Origin: an uncultured Ruminococcus sp.
GTDB lineage: Bacteria; Bacillota; Clostridia; Oscillospirales; Acutalibacteraceae
Direction: 5' to 3'
DNA: 8,980 bases
Assembly: GCA_934476515.1 (NCBI GenBank)
Contig: CAKSNZ010000046.1
Span: 1-8,980 of the forward strand
Position numbers and translations under genes: made by a program. This document shows positions 1 to 4,602 of this stretch, one piece after another. The notes under the pieces were generated by a model. The model was not told the origin of the DNA, did no database searches, and saw only the letters and a program-made list of their open reading frames with translations. Numbering within the stretch: position 1 is the first letter of the stretch; every line of letters starts with the position of its first letter.

Positions 1-16
1 TGTTAGGTGCACCATT

Positions 17-50
17 AAAAAAAGGCAATACATTAGTATTGTCTTTTTTT
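17..50 (+). terminator. Intrinsic terminator, possibly bidirectional
   Basis: A 15-bp stem (17-31 with 36-50, one G-T wobble) closes an ATTA loop and ends in seven T on the plus strand. Its A-rich left arm gives a matching T run on the minus strand, so it could work both ways. A TAG at 4-6 would suit the end of a plus-strand gene lying left of the window, but only six bases of that frame are visible. Confidence 0.75.
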
Positions 51-95
51 ATTTTACAAGCAATGCAACTAACAAGATATAATTATTACACAAAC

Positions 96-113
96 AAATT
101 TGGGTTTGTGGGG
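96..113. repeat. Degenerate GGGTTTGT repeat unit
   Basis: This short stretch, with core GGGTTTGTGGGG at 102-113, is the exact reverse complement of 587-598. It also resembles other GGGTTTGT-containing units at 587-691 and 8449-8580. It lies just outside the inverted arm at 131-154, so 587-598 and 102-113 bracket the left repeat cluster symmetrically. Confidence 0.55.
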
Positions 114-130
114 ATGAGTACAGGGTAGCA

Positions 131-154
131 AATTTTAGCAAATAAGGCTCCCTT
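131..154 (+). repeat. Left arm of a 24-bp inverted repeat
   Basis: The 24 bases match the reverse complement of 546-569 without a mismatch. The arm runs into the first half of the CTCCCTT hairpin at 148-166. With the partner arm it brackets a segment of about 440 bp that holds a nested hairpin and the 250-bp element, in the style of a non-coding mobile or REP-like unit. No transposase is present. Confidence 0.8.
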
Positions 155-166
155 GTGTAAAGGGAG
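148..166. repeat. CTCCCTT-GTGTA-AAGGGAG hairpin, copy 1
   Basis: A perfect 7-bp stem with a GTGTA loop, extended to 8 bp by G147 and C167. Identical 19-mers lie at 534-552 and 8880-8898, all with the loop in the same orientation. The sequence to the right (TGTCA at 168-172) resembles that right of the 8880 copy (TGTCA at 8900-8904), so these two share a flank while the 534 copy does not. Confidence 0.85.
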
Positions 167-169
167 CTG

Positions 170-210
170 TCATTCGTGAATTGCAAAGCAATTCACCTTT
201 TAAAGAATGA
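170..210. repeat. Nested hairpin of the repeat cluster
   Basis: An outer 6-bp stem (TCATTC 170-175 with GAATGA 205-210) encloses an inner perfect 9-bp stem (GTGAATTGC 176-184 with GCAATTCAC 188-196) closed by AAA. It follows directly on the CTCCCTT hairpin. This arrangement resembles the palindromic intergenic repeats seen in many copies in clostridial genomes (from memory). No T tract follows, so it is not a terminator. Confidence 0.65.
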
Positions 211-223
211 CTGAAGGAGTGGT

Positions 224-251
224 TGATATTTTAAACTTGTTTAAAATATCA
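224..251. repeat. AT-rich 12-bp inverted repeat
   Basis: Positions 224-235 pair with 240-251 around a CTTG loop, giving a perfect 12-bp stem that is almost all A and T. It lies between the nested hairpin and the 250-bp element. It could be a structural part of the repeat cluster or a relic insertion end. Nothing points to a specific role. Confidence 0.5.
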
Positions 252-300
252 TTATAGATGAAACTTTCCCTTATTTCTTACTATAAAATATAATAAGAAT

Positions 301-552
301 TATGAGTTACAGTTGTAGGGGACATCATTGATGTCCCGTTACAAACTAGCCTTTATATAGGTACTTTGCCCTATGTAGATATTATAAATTTATAATCTGC
401 AAATAGGACAATAATCCTATAGGTATCACACTTTCATTACGGGCGAACAGTGTTCGCCCCTACGACTGTAAGCCAAAATTTTGTTGTAATTTTGTCCTAT
501 GTAGTTACCTTAAATTTGTACATATTCGCCAGTCTCCCTTGTGTAAAGGGAG
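301..552 (+). repeat. 250-bp structured intergenic element, copy 1
   Basis: This stretch is repeated in direct orientation at 8648-8898 with high identity, strongest over 306-345, 397-480 and 500-552. It contains two perfect 9-bp palindromes: GGGACATCA at 319-337 and GGGCGAACA at 441-459. Its arms TTACAGTTGTAG (307-318) and CTACGACTGTAA (460-471) can pair over 12 bp with one T-G. It ends in the CTCCCTT hairpin (534-552). Between the palindromes is a 16-nt perfect AT palindrome at 381-396. There is no open reading frame of note, so it is best read as a non-autonomous repeat (MITE- or REP-like) or a structured RNA module. Confidence 0.85.
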
Positions 553-569
553 CCTTATTTGCTAAAATT
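534..569 (-). repeat. Right inverted arm with CTCCCTT hairpin copy 2
   Basis: Positions 546-569 are the exact reverse complement of 131-154, and 534-552 form the second copy of the CTCCCTT hairpin. The hairpin loop reads GTGTA here too, although the flanking arm is inverted relative to the first copy. A simple inversion of the whole unit would give TACAC. The segment therefore looks like a junction made through the hairpin stem. Confidence 0.8.
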
Positions 570-586
570 CAACACTTTACATTTAG

Positions 587-691
587 CCCCACAAACCCTA
601 ATTTATCTTTATCACAATCAAAACTATAAGACAAACCCAAATTTATCTAACTAATCTTTACCCACAGACAAAATTGAAAAACTAATTTGCA
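587..691 (-). repeat. Degenerate AT-rich repeat units, left cluster
   Basis: Read on the minus strand, this region holds units built from AAATTAG, TTTTTCAATTTTG, a GTGgwTAAAGAT core and GGGTTTGT. The same building blocks occur on the plus strand at 8449-8580. For example the reverse complement of 659-691 and the sequence 8449-8482 differ at only a few positions. No reading frame, promoter or terminator explains them. Confidence 0.6.
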
Positions 692-715
692 ACACAACAA
701 ATCAAACATATCAAA

Positions 716-742
716 AAAAGGCAAGGTCATACCTTGCCTTTT
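716..742 (-). terminator. Strong intrinsic terminator
   Basis: A perfect 12-bp stem (716-727 with 731-742) with a three-base loop. On the minus strand it is followed by a T run at 719-713, which makes it a typical Rho-independent terminator. It closes the transcript carrying the small antitoxin remnant, and would also stop readthrough from the LRR gene. Confidence 0.8.
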
Positions 743-779
743 ATAATTTATAATAGATAATAATGATGACTGTAGTTAA

Positions 780-807
780 AATAAAATATTACTCACAATA
801 TTTTATT
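780..807. repeat. AT-only 11-bp inverted repeat
   Basis: Positions 780-790 pair with 797-807 around ACTCAC. The stem is entirely A and T and lies between the small remnant ORFs and their terminator. It could be a weak mRNA hairpin or a relic repeat end; nothing else in the stretch 743-840 is recognisable. Confidence 0.4.
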
Positions 808-840
808 AAAGCATAGCCCTCTATCTAATTAAAATATTAA

Positions 841-963
841 CTATATTAAATCTAAATCATCACTTAATAAATTAAAATTACTATTTTCTTCATTAATTTT
901 TGAAATGAGATTTTGACTGTTTTCTACTATCAATTTTTTCTTGGACTTTTTTAAATTCTTCAT
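841..963 (-). CDS. Short overlapping ORF (40 aa), possible frameshifted tail
   Basis: ATG at 963 opens a 40-codon frame ending in TAG at 841-843, with residues such as SKINEENSNFNLLSDDLDLI at the C terminus. It lies in the +1 frame relative to the antitoxin-like ORF at 893-1036 and overlaps it by 71 nt. It has no ribosome binding site of its own at a good distance. The Asn/Asp/Leu-rich sequence matches no family I know. Either it is the displaced C-terminal part of a protein whose frame was broken by an indel in the A runs near 936-965, or it is chance coding in an AT-rich stretch. I would not annotate it as an independent gene without conservation. Confidence 0.25.
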   Translation of the reverse strand: MKNLKKSKKKLIVENSQNLISKINEENSNFNLLSDDLDLI

Positions 964-1036
964 CCAATGCGTCATATTCTTTCTTTACTTCTTCATCTTT
1001 CAACTGTTCATTTAAAAAATCATCGAAATTTGTCAT
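893..1036 (-). pseudogene. HigA-like antitoxin remnant, N-terminal part only (47 aa)
   Basis: The frame runs from ATG 1036 to TAA 893-895 and begins MTNFDDFLNEQLKDEEVKKE, followed by YDALDEEFKKVQEKIDSRKQ. This matches, from memory, the N-terminal segment of HigA-type Xre antitoxins: a FLxEQLKDxExKKEYDAL stretch, then an EFxxxQxxIDARK helix just before the helix-turn-helix. Here the reading frame leaves that pattern after DSRKQ and stops seven codons later, so the DNA-binding domain is missing. Its ribosome binding site is good (AAAGGAG at 1043-1049, 6 nt before ATG). It also has a putative promoter at 1110-1120, a leader hairpin at 1070-1095 and a terminator at 716-742. No toxin gene lies beside it. 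It is most likely a decayed antitoxin; a short functional protein is less likely but not excluded. Confidence 0.6.
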
Positions 1037-1069
1037 AGCAATCTCCTTTATAAATGTTATATATAAACT

Positions 1070-1095
1070 GCAACCACCTAAAAATAGGTGGTTGC
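1070..1095 (-). terminator. Hairpin: LRR-gene terminator or leader stem
   Basis: A perfect 11-bp GC-containing stem (1070-1080 with 1085-1095) with an AAAA loop on the plus strand. On the minus strand it lies 47 nt past the LRR stop codon and is followed only by AGTTTATATATA, a weak T tract. Because a TATAAT box lies between the LRR stop and this hairpin, it could equally form the 5' leader of the small antitoxin-remnant mRNA. Confidence 0.5.
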
Positions 1096-1109
1096 CTCTG
1101 TTTTATTTG

Positions 1110-1120
1110 ATTATAACACA
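1110..1120 (-). promoter_or_regulatory. Putative extended -10 promoter for the antitoxin remnant
   Basis: The minus strand reads TGTGTTATAAT, giving a consensus TATAAT (1110-1115) with the extended TGt. The -35 position 17 bp upstream is only TTTTTA. Transcription would start near 1103 and run through the 1070-1095 hairpin before the ATG at 1036. Confidence 0.5.
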
Positions 1121-1141
1121 AATAGTTTTATTTAAAAAGAT

Positions 1142-2431
1142 TTATTTTACTGAAATTTTGCACTTTGAATAAACCTTGCTATTACCCTTAACACTAACTG
1201 TAACATAACAAGTGCCTTTTTTCTTTCCGGTTACCTTACCTTTGCCGTTAACTGTAGCAACCTTTGAATTAGAAGTTTTGTAATTTACACTCTTACTAAC
1301 CTTGCCATTCTTATAGTAAACGCTACCCTTAATTTGTGCAGTTTTGCCTTTCTTAACTGAAAGTGACTTAGTGTTTAACGCTACTGCTGATTTTGCACCG
1401 TTATAAGCTACAGTAGCCTTTAATAAATTAGTTTCAGTAGATTTATCAAGTTTATTCCATTGTTTCTTAGAACCTTCATAAAATACAACCTTAAGTTTAT
1501 TGCATTTATAGAAAGACTCTGAAGATACAACAGTAACACTCTTTGGAATTACAATAGTTTCAAGGTTAGTACAATAAGCAAAATTATTTTGTTCAATCCA
1601 CTTTATTGACTTAGGCAATGTAACTGACTTAAGATTTTTGCTATACATAAATGATGCAATACCCATTGTTTTTACAGTAGATGGAATTGTAAATCTTGTA
1701 TCCTTTTTACCGGGAGCGTATTGAATAAGGTACTTCTTACCTGCCTTATATAGCACATTATTAACAGAAACAAAGTACTTGTTATTCTTGTCAACAGTAA
1801 TCTTAGCTAGGTTAGGACAACAAAAAGCTCCATCCCCTATTTTATTAACTTGTTTAGGAATATTGATACTCTTTAAACTTGAGCAACCAAAAAATACTGC
1901 ACTCTGTATATTCATTTTTACATTGCTATTAGGAATTGTAACTTTAGAAAGTTTTTTACAATTCATAAAAGCAAAACTTTGAATAGATGTTAAATTATTT
2001 GGTAATGAAATATTAGTTAGCTTTCTGCAATTTGCAAATGAAAGAAAACCTACTGATGATACACTACCGGCTATTTTCACAGTAGCTAAGTTTGTACAAT
2101 TCATAAAAGCAAGATTGCCTATATTCTTCACACCATTTTCTACAACAACAGCCTTGATTTTTGTTGCATAATTTTTCCAAGGTGTATTAGGTGTAACCTT
2201 AAAAACATCATCATAATCATCATAACCGTCAGGGTCATCAACATCATAACTGTAATCAGCCATTTTGCCATTGCCGGATATTGTCAGTGTGCCATTTGTA
2301 TCATCAAAAGTCCACTTACAATCCAGTGAATCACCTGATTTTTCATCGGTTGTACTTGCTGAGGCAGTAACAACACCAAATACACTAACCATCATCAATA
2401 CTGATAAAATAATACTTATCATTTTTTTCAT
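1142..2431 (-). CDS. Secreted BspA-like leucine-rich-repeat protein with Big2 domain
   Basis: A 429-residue exported protein of the LRR_5/BspA type common in gut Clostridia. Residues 1-26 form a signal peptide (MKK, hydrophobic core, TASAS cleavage region). Residues 36-60 are a beta-rich entry segment (WTFDDTNGTLTISGNGKM). An Asp-rich stretch follows at 63-75, then LRR_5 repeats from about 87 to 318 with recurring AFxNCxxLxxVxIPxSV patterns and an EGSKKQW motif at 319-325. Residues 350-429 match a bacterial Ig-like (Big2) domain (KSLSVKKGKTAQIKG, SNSKVATVNGKGKVTGKKKG). No LPXTG sorting signal or transmembrane anchor is seen, so it is secreted or held by other means. ATG 2431 has AAGGA 9 nt upstream. 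It is separated from the operon upstream by a terminator and is probably its own unit. Binding of host or matrix ligands is the usual proposal for the family; no ligand can be read from sequence. Confidence 0.9.
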   Translation of the reverse strand: MKKMISIILSVLMMVSVFGVVTASASTTDEKSGDSLDCKWTFDDTNGTLTISGNGKMADYSYDVDDPDGYDDYDDVFKVTPNTPWKNYATKIKAVVVENGVKNIGNLAFMNCTNLATVKIAGSVSSVGFLSFANCRKLTNISLPNNLTSIQSFAFMNCKKLSKVTIPNSNVKMNIQSAVFFGCSSLKSINIPKQVNKIGDGAFCCPNLAKITVDKNNKYFVSVNNVLYKAGKKYLIQYAPGKKDTRFTIPSTVKTMGIASFMYSKNLKSVTLPKSIKWIEQNNFAYCTNLETIVIPKSVTVVSSESFYKCNKLKVVFYEGSKKQWNKLDKSTETNLLKATVAYNGAKSAVALNTKSLSVKKGKTAQIKGSVYYKNGKVSKSVNYKTSNSKVATVNGKGKVTGKKKGTCYVTVSVKGNSKVYSKCKISVK

Positions 2432-2467
2432 AAGTCATCTTCCTTTCTTATTTATATTTTTTGGGTA

Positions 2468-2563
2468 TTCTATATACAACACTACTAAACGGTGGTAGCA
2501 TTTCCTTTCCATCATCCTTTCTTTTTTATTAAACACCCTTTATGCTCTTCTATATATAACACT
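2468..2563 (-). promoter_or_regulatory. Repeated AGTGTTrTATATAGAA motif upstream of the LRR gene
   Basis: The 16-mer at 2548-2563 recurs at 2468-2483 with one change, exactly 80 bp apart. On the minus strand the distal copy contains TGtTATATA, an extended -10-like box, but its -35 (CCTTTT) is poor. These are the only promoter-like signals between the operon terminator and the LRR start. They could be tandem promoters or a repeated regulator site. Confidence 0.35.
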
Positions 2564-2625
2564 TTTCAAGTATTAAAAAGGTTACACAATTTTCAAAAAT
2601 TATTAAAATTTTATTTAGGACAAAG

Positions 2626-2652
2626 GAAAAAGCCTTCCAAAAGGAAGGCTTA
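2626..2652 (-). terminator. Terminator of the aspS-gatCAB-lipoprotein operon
   Basis: A perfect 9-bp stem (AAGCCTTCC 2630-2638 with 2643-2651) with a four-base loop. On the minus strand it runs into GGCTTTTTCCTTT. It begins about 10 nt after the lipoprotein stop and is a clear intrinsic terminator. Confidence 0.85.
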
Positions 2653-2661
2653 AACTTAAAA

Positions 2662-3174
2662 TCAATATTTAGTTGCATTGATAATTTGGCTAGTAACATT
2701 TTGGTCAGTATCTGCGATTGTAAGCAAAGTATTATCAACTTGTTCTACAACTGCTGAATTTTGCCACAATTTATCATAGTTACTGCCTTTTTCTTCATCA
2801 AACTTAGAGTAGTTCATTGAACGAGCATCTTCAATAACTTTTTTGGCATTTTTATCAGTATCAAAAACATAATATATAGCAACATCACTGTTGTTTACAT
2901 TTACCTTTACTGCTGACTTTAAGCCATCATAAGGGAAGATTTTCAGTTTATTCTCATCAGTCACAATTTCCATCTTAAAATTAAGGGAAGAAACATTTTC
3001 AAGTGCTGACTTAAACTCATCAGCTGACAAAGATTTTTTGCTAGGCAATGTTGTTGTAGTTACAATTTTACTACTGTTGTTACTGTCGGAACTTTTATTG
3101 TCCTTGCTGTCACAACCACAAAATACAACTGCCACGCAAAGTACCAAAGCAAAAAGTGACAATATTTTTTTCAT
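2662..3174 (-). CDS. Small predicted lipoprotein of unknown function
   Basis: A 170-residue protein whose family I do not recognise. It starts MKKILSLFALVLCVAVVFCGC: a short basic N terminus, a hydrophobic core and a lipobox-like FCGC with Cys21 as the likely lipidated residue. The -3 Phe is unusual; Leu or Val is more common. A Ser/Asn/Asp/Thr-rich linker follows (about 22-47). A soluble domain with LSADEFKSALENVSSLNFKM then leads to DVAIYYVFDTDKNAKKVIED. The YVFDTDKNAKK pattern recalls other small clostridial lipoproteins, but I cannot name a domain. ATG 3174 is chosen because AGGTG lies 6 nt upstream; the longer GTG at 3183 falls inside that site. It begins 15 nt after gatB with no visible promoter, so it is probably co-transcribed with the operon. 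It should sit on the outer face of the membrane, functionally unrelated to tRNA charging. Confidence 0.8.
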   Translation of the reverse strand: MKKILSLFALVLCVAVVFCGCDSKDNKSSDSNNSSKIVTTTTLPSKKSLSADEFKSALENVSSLNFKMEIVTDENKLKIFPYDGLKSAVKVNVNNSDVAIYYVFDTDKNAKKVIEDARSMNYSKFDEEKGSNYDKLWQNSAVVEQVDNTLLTIADTDQNVTSQIINATKY

Positions 3175-3189
3175 TAATATCACCTAGAA

Positions 3190-4602
3190 TTAGCTAATCA
3201 TTGACTTGATTTTTTCCAGAACATCCTGAGCATTTGCTTTGCCCTTACTGTTCTTCATTACATAACCCATACAAGCCATAATTGCCTTTTCTTTACCCTG
3301 CTTATACTGTTCAACAGCCTTAGGGTTTGCCTCAATAGCCTGACGGCAAAGGTCATCAACAAAGCTATCATCAAGACCTGCCATATCTTCTTCACTGATA
3401 TATTCTGTACAAGGCTTACCACTTTCAAGCATCTTATCAAGTGTTGACTTAGCAAGGTTATTCTGTACCTTACCGGCTTCAATTAACTTACATAGTTCAT
3501 TAAGTTGTTCAGGTGTAGTCTTAACATCAAATGCTTCTTTGTCCTCTTCTGTCTGTAGAATACGGAACATCTGACCAATAATAAAGTTACTTGCAGTCTT
3601 TGGCTTTTTAAGGTCAGTAATAGCTTTGTCAAAATATTCAGAAATATTTCTATATTTTGTTAGAAGTTGAGCATCCTTTTCAGGAACTCCATATTCACCC
3701 ACATATCTCTTGTACTTTTCTGTTGGTAGTTCAGGAAGTGTACTCTTGATTTCTTCTACTTCTTCATCAGAAACACAGATTGTAACAAGGTCAGGATCTC
3801 TAAAGTAACGGTAGTCATGAGCATCTTCTTTACTTCTCATAGAAGATGTTGTGTTGGTAGCATCATCATATCTTAATGTTTCCTGTACTACCTTTCCACC
3901 ATTTTCAATTAGGTCAACTTGTCTTTCGTATTCATACTCCATAGCCTTCATAATGTTGCTGATAGAGTTCATATTCTTAATTTCTGTACGAGTACCAAGC
4001 TTTTCGCTACCCTCAGGTCTAACAGAAATATTAACGTCACAACGCATTGAACCTTCTTGCATACGACAGTCAGAAATACCAATGTAACGCATAACCTGTT
4101 GTAGCTTTTCTACATATTCTCTTGCTTCATCAATAGAGCGAATGTCCGGTTCAGAAACAATTTCAATAAGTGGAACGCCACCTCTGTTATAGTCAACATA
4201 TGTGTCACCATGGCTATGGATAAGTTTACCGGCATCTTCTTCAATATGAATATGATGAAGTCTGATTTTCTTACCACTTGAAAGTTCAACATAACCACCA
4301 ATAGTTAGTGGAGCATATAGCTGACTAATCTGATATGCTTTTGAAAGGTCAGGATAGCAGTAGTTCTTTCTATCCATTTTTGAAATGTTGGCAATCTTAC
4401 CATGTGTAGCAAGACCGGCCTTGATACCATATTCAACAACCTTTTTGTTTAGCTTAGGAAGTGTACCGGGAAGTCCAATACAAACAGGACAACAATGGCT
4501 ATTAGGAGCACCACCAAAAGCAGTTGAACAAGAACAGAAAATCTTAGTATCTGTTGCAAGTTCAATGTGGGTTTCAAAACCTGCTACTAATTCATATTTC
4601 AT
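3190..4602 (-). CDS. gatB: Asp-tRNA(Asn)/Glu-tRNA(Gln) amidotransferase subunit B
   Basis: GatB binds the mischarged tRNA and carries the kinase site that activates the aminoacyl carboxylate, which is amidated with ammonia passed from GatA. The 470 residues match the usual length. Visible marks: an N-terminal GFETHIEL (most family members read GLEVHVQL), Cys23 and Cys25 with Cys38 and Cys41 as a likely zinc site (CSC and CPVC), DRKNYCYPDLSKAYQISQ at 77-94, EEDAGKL at 121-127, YNRGGVPLIEIVSEPD at 138-153, and the GatB/YqeY C-terminal domain from roughly 325 ending in KNSKGKANAQ. Its ATG overlaps the gatA stop in ATGA (4599-4602), which implies translational coupling and balanced subunit amounts. 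The SD is weak (GGGGTG). The product is cytoplasmic. Confidence 0.97.
   Translation of the reverse strand: MKYELVAGFETHIELATDTKIFCSCSTAFGGAPNSHCCPVCIGLPGTLPKLNKKVVEYGIKAGLATHGKIANISKMDRKNYCYPDLSKAYQISQLYAPLTIGGYVELSSGKKIRLHHIHIEEDAGKLIHSHGDTYVDYNRGGVPLIEIVSEPDIRSIDEAREYVEKLQQVMRYIGISDCRMQEGSMRCDVNISVRPEGSEKLGTRTEIKNMNSISNIMKAMEYEYERQVDLIENGGKVVQETLRYDDATNTTSSMRSKEDAHDYRYFRDPDLVTICVSDEEVEEIKSTLPELPTEKYKRYVGEYGVPEKDAQLLTKYRNISEYFDKAITDLKKPKTASNFIIGQMFRILQTEEDKEAFDVKTTPEQLNELCKLIEAGKVQNNLAKSTLDKMLESGKPCTEYISEEDMAGLDDSFVDDLCRQAIEANPKAVEQYKQGKEKAIMACMGYVMKNSKGKANAQDVLEKIKSMIS

Noticed and set aside
3..128. Open plus-strand frame at the left edge as the end of a gene
   Set aside because: It runs straight through the strong terminator hairpin at 17-50 and into repeat sequence. 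A stop at 4-6 in another frame suits a terminated upstream gene better.
936..970. Programmed frameshift joining the two small ORFs
   Set aside because: There are A-rich runs, but joining the frames needs a +1 shift, and the usual A6-type slippage gives -1. No stimulatory structure is visible. Decay by an indel is simpler.
2435..2515. A 26-codon leader peptide (MMERKC...) upstream of the LRR gene, minus strand
   Set aside because: The purine-rich stretch upstream sits directly against the ATG without proper spacing, and the frame runs through the LRR gene's SD. No regulatory logic such as runs of one codon is visible.
3175..3183. Longer lipoprotein beginning at GTG 3183
   Set aside because: The GTG overlaps the AGGTG SD of ATG 3174, and the shorter form gives a normal MKK signal peptide.
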